Shown: positions 1 through 9,436, counted from the stretch's first letter. The stretch: 64,000 nucleotides of DNA from DASVBE01 sp963770375 (GCA_963770375.1 CAVYPM010000017.1:759139-823138), one strand, 5' to 3'. A program made the numbers and translations. Notes: generated by a model not told the origin, from the sequence alone.

Positions 1-2427
1 GACGCGATGACGTTCGTGCTGATCGACTACAAGGGCGGCAGCGCGTTCAAGGACTGCGTCCGGCTGCCGCACACCGTCGGCATGGTCACCGACCTGGACC
101 CGCACCTGGTCGAGCGGGCGCTGGCCTCGCTGGCCGCCGAGCTGACGCCGGCGCGAGCACATCCTGGCCGGCGCCGGCGCCAAGGACATCGAGGACTACA
201 CCTCCCGGCAGGAGCGGGCCGCGCGGGCGGGCGGCGGCTCCGCGCCGCTGCCCCGGCTGATGATCGTGATCGACGAGTTCGCGTCGATGGTCAGGGACCT
301 GCCCGACTTCGTCACCGGCCTGGTCAGCATCGCGCAGCGGGGCCGGTCGCTGGGCATCCACCTGCTGCTGGCCACCCAGCGGCCGTCCGGCGTGGTGTCA
401 CCGGAGATCCGGGCCAACACGAACCTGCGGATCGCGCTGCGGGTGACCGACACCGCGGAGAGCGCGGACGTGATCGACGCCCCGGACGCCGGGCACATCG
501 CCAAGTCCACGCCCGGCCGGGCGTACGTCCGCCTCGGGCATTCCTCGCTGGTGCCGTTCCAGGCCGGCCGGGTCGGCGGCCGCCGCCCGGGCGCGGTGGC
601 GGCCGACCGTCCAGCAGCCCTGGCTGGCCCGGCTGGACTGGGCGGAACTGGGCAGGCCCTGGCCGCAGCGCCCGGCCAGCGCCCGCGCCGGGGAAGCCGA
701 GATCACCGACCTGACCGTGCTGGTCCGCGCGATCTGCCAGGCCAGCGAGTCGATGCGGCTGCCGGCGCCGCATAGCCCGTGGCTGCCGGCCCTGCCGGCC
801 ACGCTGCTGCTCGCCGACCTGCCCGCACTTCCGCCCGCCGGACGGCGGGCAGCTCCCGCCGGTCCCGTACGGCCTCGACGACCTGCCCGCCCAGCAGGAC
901 CAGCGGCCCGCGGTCCTGGACCTGGCCTCGTTCGGCCACATGATCGTGGCCGGCGCGCCGCGCAGCGGCCGGTCCCAGCTGCTGCGCACGATCGCCGGCG
1001 CGGTCGGCCTGCACGCACCGCGAAGCCGACGTGCACCTTTACGGCCTGGACTGCGGCAACGGCGCCCTGCTGCCGCTCGCCGACCTGCCGCACTGCGGCG
1101 CGGTGGTGCTGCGCACCCAGGCCGAGCGGGCCACCCGGCTGATGTCCCGGCTGTCCCAGGAGCTGTCGCCGGCGGCAGGAACTGCTGGCCGACGGCGGGT
1201 TCGCGGACATCGGCGAGCAGCGCGCCGCGGCGGCCAGCGCAGACGGCCCGGGCGGGCCGGGCGGGCCGCTGCCGCACATCCTGATCCTGCTCGACCGCTG
1301 GGAGGGCTTCACCGCCGCGCTGGGCGAGGTCGACGGCGGGCGCCTGACCGAGACCGTGACAAGGATCCTGGCCGAGGGCGCCAGCGCGGGCCTGCACCTG
1401 GTGATGACCGGGGACCGGTCGCTGATCGCCGGGCGGATCTCCTCGCTGACCGACGACAAGATGGTGCTGCGGCTGCCGGACCGGGACGACGTGAACCTGG
1501 TCGGGCTGCGGCCGCGGGACCTGCCCGACGACATACCGCGCCGGGCACGGCTTCCGGGCCGGCTCCGGGGTCGAGACCCAGGTGGCCCTGCTCGCGCCGG
1601 ACGCGTCCGGCGTCGGTCAGGCCACCGCGCTGCGGGAGATCGCCGCCGCGGCCACCGCCCGGTGCCGCGGGCACCGGCCGGGCGCGAGCGGCCGTTCCGT
1701 GTCGACGTGCTGCCGGCCCGGCTGTCGTTCGCGGACGCCTGGCCCCTGCGCGACCCGGCCGTGGCCAGCTCCCCGCTCTGGGCCCTGGTCGGCGTGGGCG
1801 GCGACGACCTGGCCGCGCTCGGCCCCGACCTGGCCGACGGGATGCCGTCCTTCATCGTCGGCGGCCCGGCCAAGTCCGGCCGCAGCTCGGTGCTGCTGGC
1901 CATGGCCCGGTCCCTGCTGGCCGCGGGCACCGGCCTGGTGGTCGCCGCCCCGCGCCCCTCGCCGCTCCGCTCGCTGGACGGCCGCCCGGGCGTAGCCGCC
2001 GTCTTTACCGGCAGCGACCTGACCGCAGAGGAGCTGACCACAGCGCTGTCCAGGCTCGCTGGGCCCGCCGTCGTCATGATTGACGACGCAGAAGGAGTAC
2101 GCGATTGCGGCGCGAGTGACGCCCTCAGGTCCCTGGTCGCCTACGGCGGCGACCAGGGCCGCGCGCTGATCTTCGGCGGCAACGCCGAAAACCTGTGCTC
2201 CGGCTTCGGCGGCTGGCAGGTCGAGGCCCGCAAGGCCCGCCGCGGCTGCCTGCTCTCCCCGCAGCAGATCACCGACGGCGACCTGATCGGCCTCCGCCTC
2301 CCGAGAAGCCTCATCGGCGAACCCGTCCGCCCCGGCCGGGCCCTCCTCAACACCGGCGACGGAACCCTCCGCACAGTCGCCGTCCCGCTGGACTGCAGCC
2401 GGCTCGTCTGGGATGGCCGCTGGCTGA
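1..2427 (+). CDS. FtsK/SpoIIIE-family (EccC-like) ATPase, C-terminal part, frameshifted
   Basis: This is a multi-domain P-loop ATPase of the FtsK/SpoIIIE/EccC type, which pumps DNA or type VII secretion substrates at the membrane. The 5' end lies outside the window. The first ATPase module shows a Walker B strand (LMIVIDEFASM, about 260-290) followed by an ATQRPS sensor motif. A second module has a P-loop GAPRSGRSQ (about 950) and a third has GGPAKSGRSS (about 1860). In both, the usual P-loop Lys is Arg, as in other degenerate second and third modules of this family. The reading frame changes near 149, 605, 835, 1013, 1169, 1547 and 1690, yet conserved protein resumes each time. Most of the changes are apparent single-base insertions, so sequence error is likelier than decay. 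The stop is uncertain; TGA at 2425-2427 fits after one more shift. Which subfamily it belongs to (EccC or actinomycete FHA-FtsK) cannot be told without the N-terminus. Confidence 0.75.
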
Positions 2428-2463
2428 GCCGACGGCGTCCGACCCCGCCCCTATCCTCGGGGC

Positions 2464-2904
2464 ATGACGATTCAGCGCATGGACAACGTCGGCATCGTCG
2501 TCGACGACCTCGACGCCGCCGTCGCCTTCTTCACCGAACTCGGCATGGAGCTGGAAGGCAGGATGCCGATCGAAGGAAGCTGGGCGGGAAACGTCGTAGG
2601 GCTCCAGGACATGCGAAGCGAGATCGCGATGATGCGGGTCCCTGACGCCCCGGGCCGGCTCGAACTGGCGAAGTATCACACCCCGAAGGCGATCACCCCC
2701 CAGCCAGAGATCACCCCGGCGAACACGCTCGGCCTGCACCGCGTCATGTTCGCTGTCGACGACATCGAGGACACCCTCGCCCGCCTCCGCCCGCACGGCG
2801 CCGAACTCGTTGGCGAAGTGACGCGCTTCGAGGACAGCTTCCTGCTCTGCTATCTCCGCGGGCCGAGCGGAATCATCCTCGCGCTGGCCGAGCAGCTGAA
2901 CTGA
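2464..2904 (+). CDS. VOC (glyoxalase/bleomycin-resistance) superfamily protein
   Basis: This 146-residue protein has the two beta-alpha-beta-beta-beta halves typical of the vicinal oxygen chelate fold. The first half opens with MDNVGIVVDDLDAAVAFF and the second with LHRVMFAVDDIEDTLARL near residue 92. The C-terminus (YLRGPSGIILALAEQL) carries the usual glutamate strand that ends the metal site. Members act as lyases, isomerases, dioxygenases or drug-binding proteins, and the sequence alone does not say which. It follows the ATPase gene closely on the same strand and may be co-transcribed, but no functional link is evident. Confidence 0.85.
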   Translation: MTIQRMDNVGIVVDDLDAAVAFFTELGMELEGRMPIEGSWAGNVVGLQDMRSEIAMMRVPDAPGRLELAKYHTPKAITPQPEITPANTLGLHRVMFAVDDIEDTLARLRPHGAELVGEVTRFEDSFLLCYLRGPSGIILALAEQLN

Positions 2905-2953
2905 GAAAAGAGTCCGCTCTCAAAGGCGCCGGCGCAGGGGCTGATCCGTGCGC

Positions 2954-3241
2954 TCACGTCCCGTCTGCGGCCTCGGCGGCGGTGAGCTTGCTGACTAACT
3001 CGGGCGCGGAGAACGCCACGATGACCCTCCGCTCGCTGCCGCGCTCACGCAGCGCGCACCACACCGGCACCTGCGCAGGCTGAACGTCGATCTGCCAGCG
3101 CCCGGCGAACGGTCGCAGCAGCTCCTCCGGCCCACCCGGGTCGGGACAGGGGCCGCTCAGCCACCCGGGCGGGCCGATGAGCAGGATGGGCGCCGGCTTG
3201 CTTCCGGGGTCACTGGCCGGGTCATCCGCAGGGTCAGGCAT
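2954..3241 (-). CDS. Small hypothetical protein
   Basis: I do not recognise this 95-residue reading frame. The N-terminus is rich in Pro, Asp and Gly. The C-terminal half looks folded, with a VPVWCALRERGSERRVIVAF segment that resembles a short beta hairpin, then an acidic end. It is divergent from the small GntR gene and separated from it by the palindrome at 3330-3365, so the regulator may control it. There is no signal peptide or membrane segment. Confidence 0.5.
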   Translation of the reverse strand: MPDPADDPASDPGSKPAPILLIGPPGWLSGPCPDPGGPEELLRPFAGRWQIDVQPAQVPVWCALRERGSERRVIVAFSAPELVSKLTAAEAADGT

Positions 3242-3329
3242 GGCCGCAGGATCCTCTCGATCAGGAGCCCGGTTGACGTGCGTCCGCCACCAGGCCCCGC
3301 TGTATCTGGGCTGCTTATCATAGGACGCG

Positions 3330-3365
3330 GTAGGACGCGGTGTATAGCGCTATGCCGCGTCCTAC
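3330..3365. promoter_or_regulatory. Palindromic operator-like site upstream of the GntR gene
   Basis: An 11-bp perfect inverted repeat, GTAGGACGCGG at 3330-3340 and CCGCGTCCTAC at 3355-3365, encloses the inner palindrome ATAGCGCTAT at 3344-3353. A direct copy of TAGGACGCGG lies immediately upstream at 3321-3330. The site is 33 bp before the GntR start and also in front of the divergent small gene, the usual place for an autoregulatory GntR operator. Binding is inferred from position and symmetry only. Confidence 0.5.
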
Positions 3366-3397
3366 CTGTTTGTGCAGCGTACGGCCGCAATACAGTG

Positions 3398-3656
3398 ATG
3401 ATCATGACGAAGGCGCCCGCGTTCGATCCTGCGGCGGGCCCGCCTGGCTACTTGTGGCGTAAGGTCGCCGACCACATCGCCGCGAGGATTGCCGCGGGCG
3501 AACTGCAGCCGGGCGCGAGGCTGCCCGGCGAACGTGATCTTGCTGCGGAGTACGGCGTGAGCCTGGGCACTGCCCGCCGCGCCGTCGCCAACCTCCGCGA
3601 GCGTGGCCTGGTCGAGACGCTGGCCGCGCTGCGGGACGTTCGTCATCCACCGGTAA
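3398..3656 (+). CDS. Small GntR-family DNA-binding regulator (HTH only), frameshifted at the 3' end
   Basis: The first 75 residues form a complete GntR winged helix: YLWRKVADHIAARIAAGEL, then LPGERDLAAEYGVSLGTARRA and LRERGLVET. In the initial frame the wing then dissolves into low-quality sequence, but one frame over the DNA reads GTFVIHR followed by TAA at 3654-3656. That is the standard ending of these short actinobacterial GntR proteins of about 85 residues that have no effector domain. A single-base indel near 3628 is therefore likely. ATG at 3398 (or 3404) is the start. Such stand-alone HTH proteins often repress their own promoter, and the palindrome at 3330-3365 is a candidate target. 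Confidence 0.7.
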
Positions 3657-3673
3657 GCGGGACGACTGGGAAG

Positions 3674-4523
3674 TCAAGCCCAGTTCAGGCCGTGGCGATC
3701 GAGTGCGGCCCGGACCCGGCTGATTCCTTCCGTTCTCCAGTAGTCCCTATCGGGCAGCTGGTCGTCGTGGCACCAGCGCCACGTGGTGGACAGCGCCCAC
3801 ATGAGGACGCGGCACTGGTGGATCAGGTCCTGGTCCGCGCCCGGATAGTGATCTCCGGCTTCTTCTGGGGCATGGGCAATGTCGAACTCGACCGGCCCGC
3901 GGCAGCAGGTTTCGAGGTCCACGAAGAGTGGCCCTCGCCTCGTGCGGAGAACGTTGCCTGGGTGCGGCTCGCCGTGCAGCAGCTGCTCGCGCCGCGCCCC
4001 GGCGGTGGATAGAGCCGCTCAGCCTGCTGAGCGTGGTGCTGAGAAGTTCCCGGTCGGGAGCGGGCAGCTCGGGAGTGCGCTCCTGGTCGTCAACCTCTCG
4101 CTGCGCGTCGGCGATCCGCTCGGTGACGTGCGGCGCCGCCAGACCGGTCTGGCGGAGGGCGGCATGCAGCCGCATCAGCGCGGTTGCGTAGCTGGCTGGC
4201 GCGATCTCCGGTCCCGCGGGCTCGTAGTACGTCCAGAACGAGATAACGAAGCCATCCCGCGCATAGACACGGTCTCCGGCCCGGGGCTCGAGCTCAGCCA
4301 CCGGGCCGCCGGCCGCGGCGAGACGACGGGCCACCTCTGCTTCGAACTCGAAGCCGTCGTGATGCGCTGAGGGCGCGACCCGGGCCACGACGTCGCACGG
4401 GATCAGGCGCAGCACGATGCGGTTCGAGTTGTTCAGGACGACCGCATCGTCGGCGTGCAGGCCCAGCGCAGAAGCGGTCGCCGCCGCGGCCTCAGCGGCA
4501 CGGCGAACGTCCGGTGCGTCCAT
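3674..4523 (-). CDS. Aminoglycoside-phosphotransferase-like kinase (APH family), frameshifted
   Basis: This is a small-molecule kinase of the APH/choline-kinase fold. The N-lobe (VLNNSNRIVLRLIPCDVVARV) and the linker FVISFWTYYEPAGPEI are read in one frame. After an indel near 4005 the other frame gives the catalytic segment LLHGEPHPGNVL and the metal-binding FVDLETCCRGPVEFDIAH. The Brenner-type HGD is HGE here, as in many actinomycete members of unknown substrate. The protein ends at a WRTEGISRVRAAL helix. Substrate is unknown and antibiotic resistance should not be assumed. Its start lies seven bases from the stop of murB, so the two genes may be co-transcribed. Confidence 0.75.
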
Positions 4524-4529
4524 GCCGTT

Positions 4530-5596
4530 CTAGAGCTTCAGGCCGATCAGGGTGGGCTCGGCGGTGAGCTCGACGCCGAACCTGGCCAGCACGCCGTCCC
4601 TGATCTCGCGGGCCAGGGTGACCAGGCTGTCCGCGGTCGCGCCACCGGGGTTGACCAGCGCCAGCGTGTGCTTGCCCGAGATCCGCGGCCCGGCGCCGCC
4701 GGGGTAGCCCTTGCTGAAGCCGGCCTGCTCGATCAGCCAGGCGGCGGGGACCTTGACCTGGCCGCCGGGGGCCGGGAACCGCGGGATCCTGGTGCCGGCC
4801 GCGACCGCCGGCTCCAGCCGCTCAAACTGGGCCTGCGTCAGGACCGGGTTCGTGAAGAACGAGCCCGCGCTGCGGGTGTCCGGGTCGGCCGGGTCGAGCA
4901 CCATGCCCTTGCCGCGGCGCAGCCGCAGCACCGCCTCGCGGGCGCCGGCCAGCGGCACCCGGTCGCCTTCCGCGGCGCCCAGGACCCGGGCCAGCTCGGC
5001 GTACCGGACCGGCGCCGACCGGGGATCCCGGGCCAGCCGGAAGGTCACCTCCAGCACCACGAACCGGCCCGCCTGGCCGCCCTCCTTGAACACGCTGGTC
5101 CGGTAGCCGAAGCCGCACTCGGCCGCAGTCAGCTCAGCCATCTCGCCGGCCTGCCGGTCCCAGCCGCGGACCGCCGCGATCGTCGCGCTGACCTCCTGGC
5201 CGTAGGCGCCGACGTTCTGGATGGGGGTCGCGCCGGCCAGCCCGGGGATGCCGGACAGGCACTCCAGGCCGGACAGCCCGCGGGCGATGGCCCAGCGCAC
5301 CACGCCGTCCCAGTCCTCGCCCGCCGCGACCCGCACCGTCGCCGGCCCATCCGGGCCGCCGGCCACCTCGCTGATGCCGCGGGTGCCGACCCGCACGACC
5401 GTGCCGTCGAACCCCTCGTCGGCGATGACCAGGTTGCTGCCGCTGCCCAGGACCAGGACCGGCTCGCCCCGTGGTCGGCGGCGCGCACCGCGGCGACCAC
5501 GTCCGCGTCGGTGGCCGCCTCGGCGAACCTGGCCGCCGGGCCGCCCAGGCCCAGGGTGGTGCAGCCGGCGAGCGGCACCTGCTCGCGGACGATCAC
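4530..5596 (-). CDS. murB: UDP-N-acetylenolpyruvoylglucosamine reductase MurB, one frameshift
   Basis: MurB reduces UDP-GlcNAc-enolpyruvate to UDP-MurNAc in the cytoplasm, using FAD and NADPH, in peptidoglycan precursor synthesis. The protein starts at a GTG with the typical LAGCTTLGLGGPA opening. After a single-base deletion near 5464 it continues as PVLVLGSGSNLV, the FAD pyrophosphate loop. Further along are LSGIPGLAGATPIQNVGAYG, CGFGYRTSVFK, AGSFFTNPVL (with the catalytic Ser) and the C-terminal VNPGGATADSLVTL. Total length is about 355 residues, normal for the family. A broken sole murB would be lethal, so the frameshift is almost certainly a sequencing error. Confidence 0.92.
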
Positions 5597-5673
5597 CGGT
5601 CCCCCATTCCGCCGCCGCCAGGCGGCATGCTCGGACCGGCCCAGCATAAAGAGTGCTGGCTGGCTCGGCCCGG

Positions 5674-6705
5674 TCAGCCGCCGTTCGTGCTCTGGATCTC
5701 GGCGACGGGGACCACCCGGGTGCCGGTGATCGGGTCCAGGTTGCCGTTCGGCAGCGGCCGCATGTTCGCGGCGGGCGGCAGCGGGCCCGGGCCGTCGCCG
5801 GTCGTGACAGCCCAGAACACCCGCCACCGGATCGGCGCGGTCAGCGCGTAGCCCGTCCCCGGGTGCCGGTACGTCACGCCGCAGTCGATGGCCTGGTTGG
5901 CGCCGGTGTGCGCCATCTGGCCGGGCGACGCCGTCGAGCCCAGGAACCCGCAGCCGTCGCCGTAGACCGTCGCGTCCGTGGTGCCGGCCGACAGCGAGAC
6001 CGGCTGCGCCATGGCCCACACGGTCACGCTGAGCGAGCCGTCCGGCAGCGACGCGGTCACCGTGGAGTAGTGCTGCCCCCGGCCGGTGACCTCGGTGGCC
6101 GCGCCGGCCAGCGTCACGTCCACGAACGTGGGCAGGTTGGTGTAGCTCCGGCCCGCCGGGTTGACCAGCACCGAGCCGATCCGCGGCACGGTCATGTGGG
6201 CCAGCGCGAGCGCCCGCAGGGTCGCCGGCGGGATCGGCACGGTGGGCGGCAGCTGACCGGGCCGCACCCAGGCGAACAGCGGCAGCTTGAGGCACTCGGC
6301 CTGGCCCGCGGGGGACGCCTTCGGGTTGACCGGCAGCTCGAACCAGGTGCCGGGCGGCGGCGGGGTCTCGGCCAGAAGCTGCTTGGCCTGGGCCACGGAC
6401 TTGTCGATGCCGAACAGGCTGATCGGGTCCGGCCCGGCGAAGCTGATCACGAACTTGCTGCCGGTGACCGTGTCGCCGATCGGCTCCCACAGGCACGGCG
6501 GCGGCGGGATGTTCACCGGGTTGTGCGCGTTCGGCGACCAGTTGCCGCTGAACTTGACCAGGTCCTCCAGCGACACCGTGCAGCTGCTGTGCCCGCAGCC
6601 GGTGCCCGGCGGCGGGCCGAGCGCCGGGCTCGCCCCGGCCGTCCCGGCCGGGAACAGCAGCAGGCCCGCGGCCAGCCCAGCGGCGTTAAGGAGCCTGCGG
6701 ATCAT
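5674..6705 (-). CDS. Secreted protein of unknown function
   Basis: The protein has a clear signal peptide (MIRRLLNAAGLAAGLLLFPAG, then an ASP cleavage region) and about 315 mature residues, rich in Pro and Gly, with four or more Cys (for example GCGHSSC) that could form disulphides. I do not recognise the family; no catalytic motif is evident. ATG at 6705 is chosen over the upstream GTG because AAGGAG sits eight bases before it and it overlaps the stop of the preceding lipoprotein gene by the classic ATGA. The two are therefore translationally coupled and probably work together outside the membrane. Confidence 0.7.
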   Translation of the reverse strand: MIRRLLNAAGLAAGLLLFPAGTAGASPALGPPPGTGCGHSSCTVSLEDLVKFSGNWSPNAHNPVNIPPPPCLWEPIGDTVTGSKFVISFAGPDPISLFGIDKSVAQAKQLLAETPPPPGTWFELPVNPKASPAGQAECLKLPLFAWVRPGQLPPTVPIPPATLRALALAHMTVPRIGSVLVNPAGRSYTNLPTFVDVTLAGAATEVTGRGQHYSTVTASLPDGSLSVTVWAMAQPVSLSAGTTDATVYGDGCGFLGSTASPGQMAHTGANQAIDCGVTYRHPGTGYALTAPIRWRVFWAVTTGDGPGPLPPAANMRPLPNGNLDPITGTRVVPVAEIQSTNGG

Positions 6706-7358
6706 GGCTTGCACTCCTTGGCCTGCGGATAGTAGAGGGCCGGGTAATTGCCGATGACCACCCAGCGGCCGCCGCGGCGGGCGACGATATCGGTGTAGCG
6801 GAAATAGTGCTGATTGGCCGGCACGGCGGGGCCGTCCGGCTGCCCGGTACGCAGGCTGGTGGTGACCGCGCCCGCGTCGTCAAAGCAGCCGGTGACGTCC
6901 ACCGCGCCGTGGGTGGCCGGATCGGGATAGGCGCGGATCGCGAAATAACGGACACGGCCGCGGAAGGAATGCCTGGTCACCGAGGGCTGGGCCAGGTCCG
7001 CGCGGAACGTGCTGACCGCCTGGGGGCTGGCGTAGACGGTCCACCGGTCGTCCCGCCCACCGGTGTACTGGGCGTACAGGTAGGCCAGCTCGAAGTCGCC
7101 GTCGGCGGTCAGCGCGGCCGCCTGCGCGGGCTTACCAGCAGCGCTTGCCCGGTAGCTGACCTGCACGTTCCCGCCAAACGGGGGCTTCGTCAGCGGCCCG
7201 CCCTCAGTGACCGGATCCGGCCTGCCAGGGGTGGACGGGGCCGGGCTCGCGCCCCCGGAACCAGCGGACCCGCCCACGCCCGGGGTGAACGGCGGCGGTG
7301 CGGTGGACCCGCCGCACCCGGCTAGCAGCAGGGCAGTCAGCGCCAGGGCAGTCAGCAC
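6702..7358 (-). CDS. Lipoprotein of unknown function
   Basis: A short hydrophobic N-terminus ends in a lipobox, LLAGC, followed by a Ser/Pro/Gly-rich tether of about 50 residues that would hold the folded domain away from the membrane. The domain of about 150 residues contains VRYFAIRAYPDP and ends GGRWVVIGNYPALYY, a pattern seen in NTF2-like or Mce-associated extracytoplasmic domains; this resemblance is weak. It is the first gene of a two-gene unit with the secreted protein at 5674-6705, overlapping it by four bases. The start is a GTG. Confidence 0.7.
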   Translation of the reverse strand: MLTALALTALLLAGCGGSTAPPPFTPGVGGSAGSGGASPAPSTPGRPDPVTEGGPLTKPPFGGNVQVSYRASAAGKPAQAAALTADGDFELAYLYAQYTGGRDDRWTVYASPQAVSTFRADLAQPSVTRHSFRGRVRYFAIRAYPDPATHGAVDVTGCFDDAGAVTTSLRTGQPDGPAVPANQHYFRYTDIVARRGGRWVVIGNYPALYYPQAKECKP

Positions 7359-7613
7359 GGGGGCGCCAGACGGGGGCCGCCGGGGCGGCCGGCCGCTGCC
7401 GTCTCATCCGCTCAGCACCCCTTTCGGGGGATATGGGCTGACTTAGCCGATAAGCGCAATGAAGATAACGGAGTCTCCTGATGATCACAACGAGAGTTAC
7501 GGAGTTGCCGCGCCTTTCCGTCTGAGGCGGCTGTTGCCCAGGGTGCATCAGACGGGCAAAAGCGCAGAACAGCCCGGCAATCGGCGCGGATCTGTGCTGA
7601 TATAGCCGGGGAA

Positions 7614-8252
7614 ATGGACACCAGGGACGAAGATCAGGAAACCGGCGCGCCACCCGCCGGCCTGACGCTGGCCGGGCGGCCGCTGGCGCTCGCCGGCCGG
7701 CCGGTCACGGGGCGGCTGGCGCTGGGCCTGGCGCTCCTGGCGGCCGCGCTCCTGGCCGCCGGCGTGCTGCGGTTCGGCTGGTCCGCGCTGCTGCCCGCGT
7801 ACTGCTACCTGGCGCTGGTCAGCGTGCCGCTGGCGTGGATCGACGCGCTGTCCCACCGGCTGCCTGACCGCCTGACGCTGCCCTCGTACCCCATCGCGCT
7901 GGCCCTGCTCGGCGGCGCCGCGCTGGCCGTCCCCGCAGGCGGCCAGCACTACCTCCACGCGCTGGCCGGCCTGGCCGCGTGCGCAGCGTTCTACGGCGTC
8001 CTGTGGCTGATCAGCCCGGCCAGCATCGGCCTGGGCGACGTGAAGCTGGCCGGCGTCCTCGGCCTGTACCTCGGCTGGTTCGGCGCCCGCGCCACGCTGG
8101 CCGGCCTCCTCGGCGGCTTCGTGCTGGCCGCGGTCGTGGGCCTGATGCTGATCACAGCCCGGCGAGCCACCCGCAAGACGCATATCCCGTTCGGCCCGTT
8201 CATGCTGGCCGCCACGCTGGCCGTGCTGCTCACTCCCGCCCTGTCCGGCTGA
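7614..8252 (+). CDS. Prepilin/leader peptidase of the A24 family
   Basis: This is a polytopic membrane aspartyl protease that processes prepilin-like signal peptides. Both catalytic aspartate motifs are present: WIDALSHRLPDRLTLP near residue 83 and GLGDVKLAGVLGLYLGW near 141. About six hydrophobic segments surround them. At 212 residues it is the short form without the N-terminal methyltransferase domain, as in Tad-type systems of actinomycetes. No pilin or Tad genes lie nearby, so its substrates must be encoded elsewhere. The gene stands alone, and the hairpin at 8288-8326 terminates it. Confidence 0.88.
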   Translation: MDTRDEDQETGAPPAGLTLAGRPLALAGRPVTGRLALGLALLAAALLAAGVLRFGWSALLPAYCYLALVSVPLAWIDALSHRLPDRLTLPSYPIALALLGGAALAVPAGGQHYLHALAGLAACAAFYGVLWLISPASIGLGDVKLAGVLGLYLGWFGARATLAGLLGGFVLAAVVGLMLITARRATRKTHIPFGPFMLAATLAVLLTPALSG

Positions 8253-8287
8253 TCCGCCAGGAGACGGCAGACCGCCGCGGACGACAA

Positions 8288-8326
8288 CTGAGGCCAGGCC
8301 GCGGTCATCCCGCGGCCTGGCCTCAG
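8288..8326. terminator. Bidirectional terminator hairpin
   Basis: A perfect 17-bp stem, 8288-8304 paired with 8310-8326, with the five-base loop TCATC. It sits between two convergent genes, the prepilin peptidase (+) and hadB (-), and can serve both. It lacks a long U-tract, which is common for actinomycete terminators. Confidence 0.8.
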
Positions 8327-8361
8327 TCACCTGGCGCTATGGCAGCCGTACGACCGCGCGG

Positions 8362-8781
8362 CTAGCGTGTCAGCACCTTCGAGCCGTTGGACCGCGCGGT
8401 CAGCGCCAGCCGGACCCGGTTGCCGTCGAGCTTCTCCTCGACCACGCCGGTCACCTCGACAGACGCGCCGGTGTCGTCGTCCGGCACGATCACCATCGAG
8501 GAGAACCGGACCCCGAGCTCCAGGACCACGCCCTGCGGGCCGGCCCAGTCGGTGACGAACCGGCCGGTCTCGGCCATCGTGAACATGCCGTGCGCGATCA
8601 CGTCGGGCAGCCCGACGGCCTTCGCGGTGCGCTCGTTCCAGTGGATGGGGTTGAAGTCGCCGGACGCGCCGCAGTACTTGACCAGGCTGAGCCGGGTCAC
8701 CGGGTAGCTGACCTCGGCCAGCTCGGCGCCGGCCTCGACGCCGGCGAACGTGACCTGCCCCGTGCTTACCTGCTCAGCCAT
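8362..8781 (-). CDS. hadB: MaoC-like (3R)-hydroxyacyl-ACP dehydratase subunit, HadB type
   Basis: This 139-residue single hot-dog protein carries the hydratase 2 motif YCGASGDFNPIHWNERTAKAVGLPDVIAHGMF, with the catalytic Asp and His of the MaoC family. In mycobacteria HadB is the catalytic subunit that pairs with HadA to dehydrate 3-hydroxyacyl-ACP in type II fatty acid synthesis. Here it lies 29 bp after hadA and in the same rpmG-hadA-hadB order, which supports the assignment. Whether it works on mycolic-type or ordinary fatty acids in this organism is not shown. Confidence 0.85.
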   Translation of the reverse strand: MAEQVSTGQVTFAGVEAGAELAEVSYPVTRLSLVKYCGASGDFNPIHWNERTAKAVGLPDVIAHGMFTMAETGRFVTDWAGPQGVVLELGVRFSSMVIVPDDDTGASVEVTGVVEEKLDGNRVRLALTARSNGSKVLTR

Positions 8782-8810
8782 GCTGACCCCCGTTCAGGCA
8801 CTCTGCAGCT

Positions 8811-9257
8811 TCAGATGGCGCCCCGCTCGACGAGCGTCGAGTGTGCCGTGCACACCAGTTCGCCGTCGAGCGTGCGGAACTCGGTCGTGTTGGTGAGCAG
8901 CGTGTTGCGGCCCGCGTCCCGGATGTCGGTGATGGTGGTCTGCGTCGTCACGACATCGCCGGCCACCAGCGGCCGGACGTAGGAGAACGACTGCTCGCCG
9001 TGCACCACCATGGCGTAGTTGATGCCCAGTTCCGGATCGGTGGCGGCGCGGTTGCCCGCGGCCGCGGTGATCACGATGGGGAACGTCGGCGGGGCGATCA
9101 CGTCCGGGTAGCCGGCCGCCTGGGCGGCGGCTACGTCCCTGAACACCGGGCTGGGGTCCCCGATCGCATCGGCGAAGTCCCTGATCTTCACCCGGCTGAT
9201 CTCATACGGATCCGACGCCGGGAACGTGCGGCCCAGGAAATCCCGGTTGATGGGCAT
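8811..9257 (-). CDS. hadA: MaoC-like dehydratase partner subunit, HadA type
   Basis: This 148-residue hot-dog protein opens with the FAS1_DH/HadA signature MPINRDFLGRTFPASDPYEI and has the substrate-binding HGEQSFSYVRPLVAGDVV. It lacks the catalytic Asp/His hydratase motif found in HadB, as expected for HadA, which binds the acyl chain in the heterodimer. It lies 14 bp downstream of rpmG and is followed by hadB, forming a conserved three-gene operon of actinobacteria. Confidence 0.85.
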   Translation of the reverse strand: MPINRDFLGRTFPASDPYEISRVKIRDFADAIGDPSPVFRDVAAAQAAGYPDVIAPPTFPIVITAAAGNRAATDPELGINYAMVVHGEQSFSYVRPLVAGDVVTTQTTITDIRDAGRNTLLTNTTEFRTLDGELVCTAHSTLVERGAI

Positions 9258-9271
9258 GGCCGCCCCGGCCG

Positions 9272-9436
9272 CTAGCGGGTCTCTTTGTGCGGCTGGTGCT
9301 TGCGGCAGTTCGGGCAGTACTTGCTCAGCTCAACCCGGTCCGGGTCGTTACGCCGGTTCTTGCGGGTGATGTAGTTGCGGTGCTTGCACTCCTGGCAAGC
9401 CAGGGTGATCTTCGGCCTGACGTCAGTCGCAGCCAC
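9272..9436 (-). CDS. rpmG: 50S ribosomal protein L33 (zinc-binding form)
   Basis: A 54-residue basic protein, starting at GTG ([17 protein letters not shown]) and ending [14 protein letters not shown]. Two CxxC pairs (CQEC and CPNC) bind zinc, so this is the C+ form of L33. The core [20 protein letters not shown] is diagnostic. It leads the rpmG-hadA-hadB operon and lies about 100 bp downstream of tRNA-Met, the usual actinobacterial arrangement. Confidence 0.95.
   Translation of the reverse strand: MAATDVRPKITLACQECKHRNYITRKNRRNDPDRVELSKYCPNCRKHQPHKETR

Noticed and set aside
3674..4523. An aminoglycoside resistance gene
   Set aside because: The catalytic HGE and overall sequence match unassigned actinomycete kinases, and no resistance context is present.
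7359..7613. Possible riboswitch or regulator box in front of the lipoprotein gene
   Set aside because: Repeated ACGGAGT is present, but no conserved riboswitch core could be recognised.
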